Positions 7,480-13,955 of a stretch of DNA of 16,892 bases are shown piece after piece. Each line of letters opens with the position of its first letter. Position 1 is the stretch's first letter. Source of the stretch: Fibrobacter sp. UBA4309 (GTDB lineage Bacteria > Fibrobacterota > Fibrobacteria > Fibrobacterales > Fibrobacteraceae); NCBI RefSeq assembly GCF_002395745.1, contig NZ_DGUN01000026.1, positions 1 to 16,892 on the forward strand. The letters run 5' to 3'. Under the pieces are notes generated by a model, which did not search any database, had not been told where the DNA came from, and saw nothing but the letters and a program-made list of their open reading frames with translations. The position numbers and the translations under genes were made by a program.

Positions 7480-8472
7480 CTACATCGCCTGAGCTATCAG
7501 GAATCCGATGTAGCCCACGTATATTGCGAGGAAGGTCGCGCCTTCAATGCGGTTGATACGGCCGATGCGGTGACCGCCGGCGTCAATCCGTTTCTTGCGC
7601 ACGGGCAGTCCGAACAGCAATAGCAAGATGGTCAAAACTGCCATGACAGGCATGTCTCGGCTCAGCACCGACGCTTCGAAGGAATGCATCGGCGCAATTG
7701 TCGCAGCGATACCTACGACCGCGAGCGTGTTGAACAAGTTAGAACCGATAATGTTGCCGAAGGCGAGATCGTCTTCGCCCTTGCGGGCCGCGGCAATGGA
7801 ACTCGCGAGTTCCGGGAGCGAGGTGCCCACAGCAACAATCGTAAGGCCAATCAGCAGGTCGCTCACGCCCAGGGCGCGCGCAATCGCCACTGCACCCCAA
7901 ACTAGCGCACGGGAACTTGCCACCAACAGGGCAAGCCCGAGCAGGAGCCACAACAAAGACTTGCCGAGCGAAACATCCTTAGAACTTTCTTCCGAGTCCT
8001 CGACATGGCCAACCTTGTGCTTCTGCCTGATTTCAGAAACGATATTGAAGCCCATCACGCCCGCGAACACGAGCAGGAGCACGATACCGTCGATACGCCC
8101 GATAGCCCCGTCCAAGGCAAGAATTACGGCAAGCACCGTCACCGCAATCAGCACGGGCAAGTCGCGCTTCAACGCCTTCCGCACCACGATGACCGGGGAA
8201 ATCACCGCCGTCACGCCAAGAATCAAGGCGATATTCGCGATGTTGCTGCCGTAAGCGTTACCCAGAGCCAGTTCAGGCGCATCCTGCATCGCAGAAATGG
8301 CCGAGACGACCATCTCCGGCGCCGACGTCCCGAAACCGACAATCACCATCCCAATCAAGAGCGTGGACATGCCGCAAAACTTCGCGACACCCACGGCACC
8401 GTCCACAAACTTGTCCGCACTCCATACGAGCACGGCAAGTCCTAGAATAACAGCAATAATCGGAAGAATCAT
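7480..8472 (-). CDS. Na+/Ca2+ antiporter of the CaCA family (YrbG-like)
   Basis: A predicted inner-membrane cation/Ca2+ exchanger of 330 residues, similar in length to E. coli YrbG (about 325). It has the two inverted alpha repeats of the family: GFGTSAPE (residues 47-53) with GNAYGSNIAN (71-80), and VGTSLPE (215-221) with FGNIIGSNLFN shortly after. The glutamates at 53 and 221 match the ion-coordinating positions. About ten hydrophobic segments are split by a charged loop (EIRQKHKVGHVEDSEESSKD). The ATG at 8472 lies 3 nt after the stop of the barrel gene; a TTG at 8475 directly precedes it and is a less likely start. No Shine-Dalgarno site is visible, so translation is probably coupled to the upstream gene. 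The transported ion is inferred from family membership only. Confidence 0.92.
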   Translation of the reverse strand: MILPIIAVILGLAVLVWSADKFVDGAVGVAKFCGMSTLLIGMVIVGFGTSAPEMVVSAISAMQDAPELALGNAYGSNIANIALILGVTAVISPVIVVRKALKRDLPVLIAVTVLAVILALDGAIGRIDGIVLLLVFAGVMGFNIVSEIRQKHKVGHVEDSEESSKDVSLGKSLLWLLLGLALLVASSRALVWGAVAIARALGVSDLLIGLTIVAVGTSLPELASSIAAARKGEDDLAFGNIIGSNLFNTLAVVGIAATIAPMHSFEASVLSRDMPVMAVLTILLLLFGLPVRKKRIDAGGHRIGRINRIEGATFLAIYVGYIGFLIAQAM

Positions 8473-8475
8473 CAA

Positions 8476-9528
8476 TTAGAACAGGTAAATGGAAATACCC
8501 AGCAAGAACGAGACGGACGACAGGGAATTCAGGTTGAATGAGTCGTATTCAACCTTGTTGCAGTCATACATGTTGGACAAGCCGCCATTGATCATGAAAT
8601 CCAGTCCGACATAGTTGTTGGCCTTCACCGCGAAGCCAATAACAAAATCCCAGTCAACAGATCTGCGGTAATCCTTGTCGATCATGTCGAGCTTGGAGCT
8701 TTGGTCGTCATAGGAAACCTTGAATTCGTCCTTTATCGGGAACGAAACCTGCGTACCGACTTCGAACATGAACGAAGACCTGGGGCTCTTGAACGCGAAC
8801 AAGGCCGGGACATCGATCTTGCGCTGCTTGAACATGGCCTTCACGGACGTATTCGTGAAAACTTCGGTCGCGGAGGCATCGCTCTGTTCATACAGGACGC
8901 CGAGACGCAGACCCACCGTATAATCGGTCAACGGCAAGACGGTAAACGCACCCACGCGCCATGTCATGCCGTAGTAGTCTTCAAAATCATCGTAGTAATC
9001 ATCGGTATTGTCCGAAGAAATGATGTAAGAACCGACAGCACCCTGCACGCCGATAAGGGTCTTGATAGGAACAAGGCCGCGAAGTTCATCGAAAGTCACC
9101 GTATCCTTACCCGGGGTCTGGGCTACATAGACCGTCTGCACAGGGACGTATTCGGTAGAGCGGACCGCAGTGGGTTCCGTCGTATAGACAGGCTGATAAA
9201 CGACCTTTGTCACGGTACGGGTCTCCGTCGGGGCGGGGGCAGTCACCGCTTCGGCAGGGACTTCGCCTCCACGGACAGCCATGGGAGCCGCGGCATCGGC
9301 AGAAGCCGGTTCTGCGGCAGGGGCGGCCGTTTCTGCAGGAGCTGCGACCGGGGCAGCGGCAGGGGCGGCTTCGGCAGTGGGAGCCGGTTCCGCGCTGGGC
9401 GCAGCGGCAGTTTCAGCAGGAGCGGCGGGTGCGGCCTGGGCTACAGGAGCTTCTTGGGCATAAGACATCCCCGCAATGGCGAGGGCAGACACAAAACCTA
9501 CAATTTTTTTGTTCAAACCAAGATTCAT
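8476..9528 (-). CDS. Outer-membrane beta-barrel protein with Ala/Pro-rich linker
   Basis: A predicted outer-membrane protein of 350 residues. The signal peptide ends at SYA before Gln25. Residues about 25-105 are a low-complexity Ala/Pro/Glu segment (e.g. APAAPAETAAAPSAEPAP) that could span the periplasm or peptidoglycan. From about residue 140 to the end the sequence alternates polar and hydrophobic residues in short strands, and it finishes LLGISIYLF with a C-terminal Phe, the usual barrel-assembly signal. This supports an 8- to 12-strand barrel similar to the generic outer membrane beta-barrel domain; no specific family was recognised. It has a strong ribosome site (GGAGG, 5 nt from ATG) and a TATAAT box, unlike the divergent pepA gene. 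It is the first gene of a pair with the antiporter. Confidence 0.85.
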   Translation of the reverse strand: MNLGLNKKIVGFVSALAIAGMSYAQEAPVAQAAPAAPAETAAAPSAEPAPTAEAAPAAAPVAAPAETAAPAAEPASADAAAPMAVRGGEVPAEAVTAPAPTETRTVTKVVYQPVYTTEPTAVRSTEYVPVQTVYVAQTPGKDTVTFDELRGLVPIKTLIGVQGAVGSYIISSDNTDDYYDDFEDYYGMTWRVGAFTVLPLTDYTVGLRLGVLYEQSDASATEVFTNTSVKAMFKQRKIDVPALFAFKSPRSSFMFEVGTQVSFPIKDEFKVSYDDQSSKLDMIDKDYRRSVDWDFVIGFAVKANNYVGLDFMINGGLSNMYDCNKVEYDSFNLNSLSSVSFLLGISIYLF

Positions 9529-9532
9529 AGAA

Positions 9533-9559
9533 TCCTCCGTTGTTTACCTCCATATTATA
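9533..9559 (-). promoter_or_regulatory. TATAAT box and double GGAGG before the barrel gene
   Basis: On the minus strand TATAAT (9559-9554) is a perfect sigma70 -10 hexamer. No TTGACA-like -35 is evident. GGAGG occurs twice downstream, at about 9551-9547 and at 9538-9534; the second is 5 nt from the ATG and is the likely ribosome site. This strong, conventional start contrasts with the leaderless-looking start of pepA on the other side of the same 79-nt gap. Confidence 0.55.
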
Positions 9560-9592
9560 GCAAATAAATGTGGTTTGGCAGTAGCGGTTTAC

Positions 9593-9600
9593 TACATTTT
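9593..9600 (+). promoter_or_regulatory. TACATTTT box, 7 nt before the pepA start
   Basis: TACATTTT fits TAnnTTTk and ends 7 nt before the ATG at 9608. TTTG at 9574-9577 might be a -33 element, but the 15-nt spacing is shorter than usual in Bacteroides. Only a weak AGG could act as a ribosome site. The arrangement matches the boxes before 1601, 6148 and 11092. Confidence 0.4.
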
Positions 9601-9607
9601 AGGCATT

Positions 9608-11071
9608 ATGAAACTTTCTATTGTCGCTAACGAATCAGCTAAAAAAGACAACAAGGCCTACGCCCTTTTCTTTGTCAAGGAATCCGTCCAGTTTTCCAAC
9701 ATCCTTTCCGATGTCGCGACCACACAGGTCGAATCCGTTCTCAAGGGCATGAAAGAAGGCCCCTTCGAAGACCTCGAACTCCTGGAAATCGACGGGGACA
9801 ATACGATTTTCGTAGATGCAGCCAAGGAACGCGGCCTTTCTAACCTCGACCACCTGCGCATGGCGGCCTACCGTCTGGCCAACCGCGCCATGAAAAAGCA
9901 GCTAGGCTGCGTGAACCTATTCCTCGCCGACGCCGTCGACGAACAGTTCAAGGCGATCCTTCACGGGCTTTACTATGCGAACTACAAGTTCGACGCCTAC
10001 AAGAGCAAGCAGAAAGAAAATTTTGACGTGACATTCGAGATTGTCGCCGGTGAACGCCTGAAGAGTTTCAAGAAAATCGCCGAAGACGTGGCCGTGGAAC
10101 AGAAGGCCGTGACTCTCGCCAAGAACCTCATAAACACCTGCGCCGCCGACCTCTACCCCGCCGAATTCGTAGAACGCGCAAAGACCATCGCCAAGTACAC
10201 GCCGGAGCTTTCCATCAAGGTCCGCGACATGAAGCAGCTCCAAAAAGAAGGCTTCATGGGCCACGTGACCGTAGGTAAAGGCAGCTCCCGCGAGCCCTAC
10301 ATGATTACGCTCGACTACAAGCCCGCCAAGCGTACCTCCAAGGACCACCTCGTCATCGTCGGCAAGGGCCTCACGTTCGACACCGGCGGTCTCTGCCTCA
10401 AGCCGCCCAAGTCCATGCCCGAAATGATCAGCGACATGAGCGGTGCGGCTACCGCGCTCGCCGCCATCCAGGCTATCGCGACACTCAAGCTCCCCATCCA
10501 CGTGAGCGCCGTCTGCTGCCTCGCCGAGAACGCCATCGGCAACAAGTCCGTGCTGCCGGGCGACATCTTCAAGGCCAAGAACGGCAAGACCGTCATGGTC
10601 GACAATACCGACGCCGAAGGCCGCCTGGTGCTTAGCGACGGACTCGCCGAAGCAGGTGAAATCGGAGCAACCCACATCGTGGACCTCGCAACCCTCACGG
10701 GCGCCATGGTCCGTGCGCTCGGATACGCCGTCGCCGGGTTCTTCAGCAACGACGACGAGCTCGCCCTGAAGGTCATCAACTGTGGCGAAGCCTGCTGCGA
10801 AAAGTTCTGGAGCATGCCGCTCGAAGAAGAATACGCCGACGCGCTCAAGGACAAGTTCGCCGACCTCAAGAACACGGGAAGCGATGCGGGAGCCATCTCC
10901 GCCGCCCTCTTCTTGCAGGAATTCGTGCCCGAGAACACCGCCTGGGCCCACTGGGACATCGCGGGAACCGCCTTCGTCGACAAGAAGTGGAAATACACCG
11001 AGTACGGTGCCACAGGCTTCGGCGTGCAGACGTTGATTCAACTTGCCCGCGAAATGAGTTCCGCAGAGTAA
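9608..11071 (+). CDS. pepA: Leucyl aminopeptidase (M17 family)
   Basis: A cytoplasmic two-metal aminopeptidase that removes N-terminal residues, mainly leucine-type, in peptide turnover; M17 enzymes usually form hexamers. At 487 residues it has the family's length. The catalytic domain is intact: Lys253 and Asp258 in VGKGLTFDTGG, Asp276 in SDMSGAA, Asp335, Glu337 and Arg339 in NTDAEGR. The spacings are identical to E. coli PepA Lys270, Asp275, Asp293, Asp352, Glu354 and Arg356. The N-terminal 170 residues (alpha/beta domain) are divergent, as is normal. The frame is open upstream to 9476, but that part lies inside the divergent barrel gene; the ATG at 9608 starts a typical M17 N-terminus (MKLSIVANES) and follows a promoter-like box. 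guaA begins 20 nt after the stop. Confidence 0.95.
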   Translation: MKLSIVANESAKKDNKAYALFFVKESVQFSNILSDVATTQVESVLKGMKEGPFEDLELLEIDGDNTIFVDAAKERGLSNLDHLRMAAYRLANRAMKKQLGCVNLFLADAVDEQFKAILHGLYYANYKFDAYKSKQKENFDVTFEIVAGERLKSFKKIAEDVAVEQKAVTLAKNLINTCAADLYPAEFVERAKTIAKYTPELSIKVRDMKQLQKEGFMGHVTVGKGSSREPYMITLDYKPAKRTSKDHLVIVGKGLTFDTGGLCLKPPKSMPEMISDMSGAATALAAIQAIATLKLPIHVSAVCCLAENAIGNKSVLPGDIFKAKNGKTVMVDNTDAEGRLVLSDGLAEAGEIGATHIVDLATLTGAMVRALGYAVAGFFSNDDELALKVINCGEACCEKFWSMPLEEEYADALKDKFADLKNTGSDAGAISAALFLQEFVPENTAWAHWDIAGTAFVDKKWKYTEYGATGFGVQTLIQLAREMSSAE

Positions 11072-11076
11072 ATTTC

Positions 11077-11084
11077 TATCTTTG
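11077..11084 (+). promoter_or_regulatory. TATCTTTG promoter box, 7 nt before guaA
   Basis: TATCTTTG lies inside the 20-nt gap between pepA and guaA, and is identical to the box at 1588. It ends 7 nt before the guaA ATG and there is no Shine-Dalgarno site. This suggests guaA has its own promoter in spite of the tight spacing, with a leaderless or nearly leaderless transcript. No -33 element is clear, as that part lies in pepA coding sequence. Confidence 0.5.
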
Positions 11085-11091
11085 GCCCCGT

Positions 11092-12927
11092 ATGAAAAAC
11101 GTCGATACTATTGCAGTTTTGGACTTTGGCGGGCAGTACGCCCACCTGATCGCGAACCGCGTGCGCCGTCTGGGCGTGTTTACCGAAATCCACTCCCCCG
11201 CCGCTCCCGTCAGCGAACTCGAAGGCGTGAAGGGAATCATCTACAGCGGTGGCCCCAGTAGCGTGTACGCGGCCGACGCCCCGGAATACAATCCCGAAAT
11301 CTTGAACCTCCCGGTGCCCAAACTCGGCATCTGCTACGGCCATCAGCTCATCGCCCAGCAGTTGGGCGGTCACGTTGAACCGGGCAAGGTGAAGGAATAC
11401 GGCATCGCCGACTTGGAAGTCCGCGACGAGAAGTGCCCGCTTTTGAAGGGCCTCCCGAAGGCATCCCCGATGTGGATGAGCCACGGCGACCAGGTGACGA
11501 AACTCCCCGAAGGCTACAAGATTGTGGCGAGCACCAAGGACTGCGAAATCGCGGCCGTCGCCTTTGACAGCGACAAGCCCGAACGTCAGATTTTCGGCAT
11601 CCAGTTCCACCCGGAAGTCACGCACAGCAAGTTCGGCATGAAGTTGCTCGAAAACTTCGTGGACTTCACGGGCGCGAAGAAGACCTGGAACATGAAGAGC
11701 TATTTGCCGCTCATCACGGAACGCATCAAGGACCAGGTCAAGGACCGCAAGGTCTTCTTGCTCGTCTCCGGCGGTGTGGACTCCACCGTAGCATTCGTGC
11801 TTTTGAACCGCGTGCTCGGACCAGAAAAGGTTCTCGGTTTGCACGTGGATAACGGCATGATGCGCCTCGGTGAATCGCAGAAGATTATGGACTTCCTCAC
11901 GAAGGAAGGCATGAACAACCTTAAAGTTCGTGACGCAAGCGAGCACTTCCTTGCAAAGCTCAAGGGCGTGACTGCGCCGGAAACCAAGCGCGGCATTATC
12001 GGCAAGGAATTCCTGACGGTGAAGGACGAGGAAATGGCGAAGCTCAACCTCGATCCGAACCAGTGGATGATGGCGCAGGGCACTATCTACCCCGACACCA
12101 TCGAAAGCGGCGGCACCAAGAATGCCGACAAGATCAAGACGCACCACAACCGCGTGCAGGAAGTCCTGGACCTCATGGAAAAGGGTCTCGTGCTGGAACC
12201 GCTCGCCGACCTGTACAAGGACGAAGTCCGCGCCCTCGGTGAAGAACTCGGCATTCCGCACAACCTCGTGTGGCGTCACCCGTTCCCGGGTCCGGGCCTC
12301 GGCGTTCGCCTGCTCTGCAGCAACGGCGTGCTCTCCGATGACATGGTGAAGTTTGAAGATGTTCGCGACACTTCGGGCCAGAGCCTCGCCGACTACCTGA
12401 AAGCGAACAACATTGCAGGCCGCCTGCTCCCCATCAAGAGCGTGGGCGTGCAGGGCGACGGCCGTACCTACGCGCAGCCGTTCCTCATCACCACTCCAGG
12501 CCTCTCCTGGAAAGATTGCGAAAAGTTCTCCACCGAACTTGCCAACCGCTTCAAGGCCATCAACCGCGTCATCTACCAAATTGGCAGCGTGGCTGACGAA
12601 GACCCGAAGCTTGTGGAACAGTTCGCCACACGCGAGAACTTCGATACGCTCCGCAAGTTCGACAACATCTGCACCGAATTCCTGCAGGCAAACGACCTGT
12701 ACGAAAAAATCTGGCAGATGCCCGTGGTGCTCGTTCCGCTCCGCACGGCTAACAAGCCCTGCATCGTGATGCGCCCGGTGAATTCCACCGAAGCCATGAC
12801 AGCCAACTTCGCCGAAATCGACCAGGGAATGCTGGCCGGACTCTGGCGCAAGTTCGAAGCCGAAGGTGCAGGCAGCCTGTGGTACGACGTGACCCACAAG
12901 CCCCCTGGCACTATTGAGTGGGAATAA
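11092..12927 (+). CDS. guaA: GMP synthase (glutamine-hydrolysing), long form
   Basis: Converts XMP to GMP using ATP and glutamine in the cytoplasm. The N-terminal class I amidotransferase (about residues 1-195) has Cys81 in GICYGHQ, and His173 and Glu175 in FHPEVTHS. The ATP-pyrophosphatase domain follows with the PP-loop SGGVDST at 226-232 and RHPFPGPGLGVR. The protein is 611 residues, against about 525 in E. coli. The extra length is in the C-terminal dimerisation part: LLPIKSVGVQGDGRTY (from 445) followed by a second related module with MPVVLVPL before the usual ending KPPGTIEWE. Human GMP synthase has the same kind of extended half, with LLPIK-VGVQGD and KPPGTTEWE. The ATG at 11092 starts the canonical amidotransferase (IAVLDFGGQY); the frame is open further upstream inside pepA. 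Confidence 0.96.
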   Translation: MKNVDTIAVLDFGGQYAHLIANRVRRLGVFTEIHSPAAPVSELEGVKGIIYSGGPSSVYAADAPEYNPEILNLPVPKLGICYGHQLIAQQLGGHVEPGKVKEYGIADLEVRDEKCPLLKGLPKASPMWMSHGDQVTKLPEGYKIVASTKDCEIAAVAFDSDKPERQIFGIQFHPEVTHSKFGMKLLENFVDFTGAKKTWNMKSYLPLITERIKDQVKDRKVFLLVSGGVDSTVAFVLLNRVLGPEKVLGLHVDNGMMRLGESQKIMDFLTKEGMNNLKVRDASEHFLAKLKGVTAPETKRGIIGKEFLTVKDEEMAKLNLDPNQWMMAQGTIYPDTIESGGTKNADKIKTHHNRVQEVLDLMEKGLVLEPLADLYKDEVRALGEELGIPHNLVWRHPFPGPGLGVRLLCSNGVLSDDMVKFEDVRDTSGQSLADYLKANNIAGRLLPIKSVGVQGDGRTYAQPFLITTPGLSWKDCEKFSTELANRFKAINRVIYQIGSVADEDPKLVEQFATRENFDTLRKFDNICTEFLQANDLYEKIWQMPVVLVPLRTANKPCIVMRPVNSTEAMTANFAEIDQGMLAGLWRKFEAEGAGSLWYDVTHKPPGTIEWE

Positions 12928-12939
12928 GGCGAGAGTCGC

Positions 12940-12961
12940 GACAAAAAGCTTGCTTTTTGTC
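12940..12961 (+). terminator. Repeat-unit 1 hairpin, possible guaA terminator
   Basis: GACAAAAAGC (12940-12949) pairs perfectly with GCTTTTTGTC (12952-12961), 12 nt after the guaA stop. The T-run is inside the stem rather than after it, so termination is possible but not typical. It corresponds to hairpins 13035-13056 and 13119-13140 of the next two units. Confidence 0.4.
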
Positions 12962-13034
12962 ATGACCGAGCCGCGCGAACACGCGCTTGAACAAAGTGAA
13001 AGCGCCGTGGGAGTAGCGCGGAGCCGAGTGTCGC

Positions 13035-13056
13035 AAAAATAAGCTTGCTCATTTTT
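13035..13056 (+). repeat. Repeat-unit 2 hairpin
   Basis: AAAAAT (13035-13040) pairs with ATTTTT (13051-13056); the apex GCTTGC is at 13043-13048, with an A-T pair below it and one A/C mismatch. It takes the same place as the unit 1 hairpin and is followed at once by ATGACCGAG. Confidence 0.65.
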
Positions 13057-13118
13057 ATGACCGAGGCGAACAAGCAGACGCTGAAGCCGTAGGCGTAAGC
13101 GTCAGTAAGGCGAGTGTT

Positions 13119-13140
13119 ATAGGGCCGCTTGCAGACCTAT
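13119..13140 (+). repeat. Repeat-unit 3 hairpin
   Basis: ATAGG (13119-13123) pairs with CCTAT (13136-13140), with the apex GCTTGC at 13127-13132. The stem has a quite different sequence from units 1 and 2 but the pairing, apex and position are kept. ATGACCGAG follows, overlapping the last stem bases. Confidence 0.65.
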
Positions 13141-13185
13141 GACCGAGGCGCGCGAACACGCGCTTGAACAAAGTGAAAACGCAAT

Positions 13186-13190
13186 GGGAG
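13186..13190 (+). promoter_or_regulatory. Ribosome binding site supplied by repeat unit 3
   Basis: GGGAG lies 9 nt before the ATG at 13200 and decides that start. It is part of the TGGGAGTA sequence that also ends repeat unit 1, so the repeat appears to provide the translation signal. No TAnnTTTG box adjoins this start, in contrast to the other single genes. Confidence 0.6.
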
Positions 13191-13199
13191 TAACTTATT

Positions 13200-13793
13200 A
13201 TGGCAGGCATTACATACGAAATAGACGACAAGAACCTTGTCGAACAGATTCGTAACGACGCGATGAACGCCGCTAAAGAACTTGTAGAAAAGGCTCACCT
13301 CACGGCGGGCAATATTGTGGTTATCGGTTGCAGCACGAGTTCCACGCTCGGCAACGACATCGGGAGCCATTCCGTGCCCGAAGTCGGCAAGGCGATTTTC
13401 GAAGGACTCTCGTCCGTATTCAAGCCGCTCGGCATCTACATCGCGGCGCAGTGCTGCGAGCACCTGAACCGCGCCATCATCGTCGAGCACGCGGCTGTCC
13501 CCAATGCCGAAATCGTGAACGTTGTTCCGCAACCCAAGGCGGGCGGTTCTTTTGCTACGGCCTGCTACAGCGCATTCGAGCATCCGGTCGCCATCGAGCA
13601 TATCAAGGCCGACGCAGGCCTCGATATCGGCGGAACGCTCATCGGAATGCACCTGAAGGAAGTCGCCGTTCCTGTACACATGCAGCAGACGCACGTCGGA
13701 AAGGCAATCCTGATTGCCGCACGCACCCGCCCGAAGTTCATCGGCGGGGAACGCGCCCACTACGACGAAAGCCTCAAGGACGGCTACCGGTAA
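13200..13793 (+). CDS. UPF0340 / TIGR01440 family protein (YwlG-like)
   Basis: A conserved protein of unknown function, 197 residues, close in length to Bacillus subtilis YwlG. Family hallmarks are clear: VIGCSTSSTLG, AAQCCEHLNRA, VPQPKAGGSFA, HAGLDIG-like DAGLDIGGTLIGMHLK, VAVPVHMQ and ARTRPKFIGGERAHYD. The conserved cysteines in GCSTS and CCEH suggest metal or active-site chemistry, but no reaction is established as far as I know. No signal peptide or membrane segment is seen, so it is likely cytoplasmic. It is isolated from guaA by 272 nt of repeats and from proA by 162 nt, so neighbours give little clue. Confidence 0.9.
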   Translation: MAGITYEIDDKNLVEQIRNDAMNAAKELVEKAHLTAGNIVVIGCSTSSTLGNDIGSHSVPEVGKAIFEGLSSVFKPLGIYIAAQCCEHLNRAIIVEHAAVPNAEIVNVVPQPKAGGSFATACYSAFEHPVAIEHIKADAGLDIGGTLIGMHLKEVAVPVHMQQTHVGKAILIAARTRPKFIGGERAHYDESLKDGYR

Positions 13794-13810
13794 TTTATAC
13801 GGGATAAAAA

Positions 13811-13842
13811 AGACTCGGTGTGGAGAGAAGCACACCGAGTCT
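13811..13842 (-). terminator. Strong 12-bp hairpin with T-run only on the minus strand
   Basis: AGACTCGGTGTG (13811-13822) pairs perfectly with CACACCGAGTCT (13831-13842) around GAGAGAAG. On the plus strand an A-run precedes it and no T-run follows. Read on the minus strand the stem is followed by TTTTTTATC, the form of an intrinsic terminator. It may also mark the 3' end of the UPF0340 mRNA, which ends 17 nt upstream. No minus-strand gene ends nearby. Confidence 0.65.
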
Positions 13843-13901
13843 GAACACCCAAGTCCGATACCCAGCGACTACAAAACCTTGTCGCGAGTAAAAACAAACC
13901 T

Positions 13902-13916
13902 GTATTTTTAAAATAC
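13902..13916. repeat. AT palindrome upstream of the proA promoter
   Basis: GTATTTT-T-AAAATAC is a perfect 7-bp inverted repeat, ending 4 nt before the proposed -33 TTGTG of proA. Its position would suit a regulator binding site, but no regulator is known and AT-rich palindromes occur by chance. A weaker GCGAC/GTCGC stem lies at 13865-13885. Confidence 0.35.
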
Positions 13917-13920
13917 TCTA

Positions 13921-13950
13921 TTGTGTGACAAAAATCAAGTTTCTATATTA
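13921..13950 (+). promoter_or_regulatory. proA promoter: TTGTG and TATATTA
   Basis: TTGTG (13921-13925) and TATATTA (13944-13950) are 18 nt apart, an ordinary promoter spacing. TATATTA ends 5 nt before the ATG, so the transcript would be leaderless or nearly so. The bases before the ATG (AAATT) hold no Shine-Dalgarno site. This is the best complete promoter of its type in the window. Confidence 0.55.
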
Positions 13951-13955
13951 AAATT

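Larger units (their letters stand above)
12928..13199 (+). repeat. Three degenerate tandem hairpin repeats between guaA and the UPF0340 gene
   Basis: Units at about 12928-13022, 13023-13108 and 13109-13199 share one layout: G(G/C)CGAG(A/T)G at the front, a hairpin with a GCTTGC apex, ATGACCGAG(G/C)CG, then a GCG-rich segment. Units one and three share GCGCGAACACGCGCTTGAAC and AAAGTGAAAACGC-like sequence and end with TGGGAGTA; unit two has instead a GACGCT/AGCGTC stem. The stems differ in sequence between units yet stay complementary. The first hairpin could end guaA transcription. The last unit carries the ribosome site of the next gene. No protein of meaningful length is encoded here. Confidence 0.8.

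Noticed and set aside
9476..9607. Upstream extension of pepA by 44 codons
   Set aside because: The extra part overlaps the signal-peptide region of the divergent barrel gene and its promoter; M17 proteins begin as the product from 9608 does.
10987..11091. Upstream extension of guaA by 35 codons
   Set aside because: It lies inside the C-terminal coding sequence of pepA, and GuaA starts with the amidotransferase strand just after the ATG at 11092.
11038..12963. 641-codon open frame antisense to guaA
   Set aside because: guaA is certain from its motifs. The antisense translation has no domain and the same Val/His/Glu-rich composition as other shadow frames here.
12962..13042. 26-codon frame starting at the ATGACCGAG of repeat unit 1
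   Set aside because: The ATG is conserved in all three units but the frames after it differ (26, 11 and 38 codons) and no ribosome site precedes them. Conservation is better explained by the structural repeat.
12928..13199. CRISPR array or riboswitch in the guaA-UPF0340 gap
   Set aside because: The units are long, degenerate and without uniform spacers, so not CRISPR. The layout does not match a purine riboswitch, and it lies downstream of guaA rather than before it.
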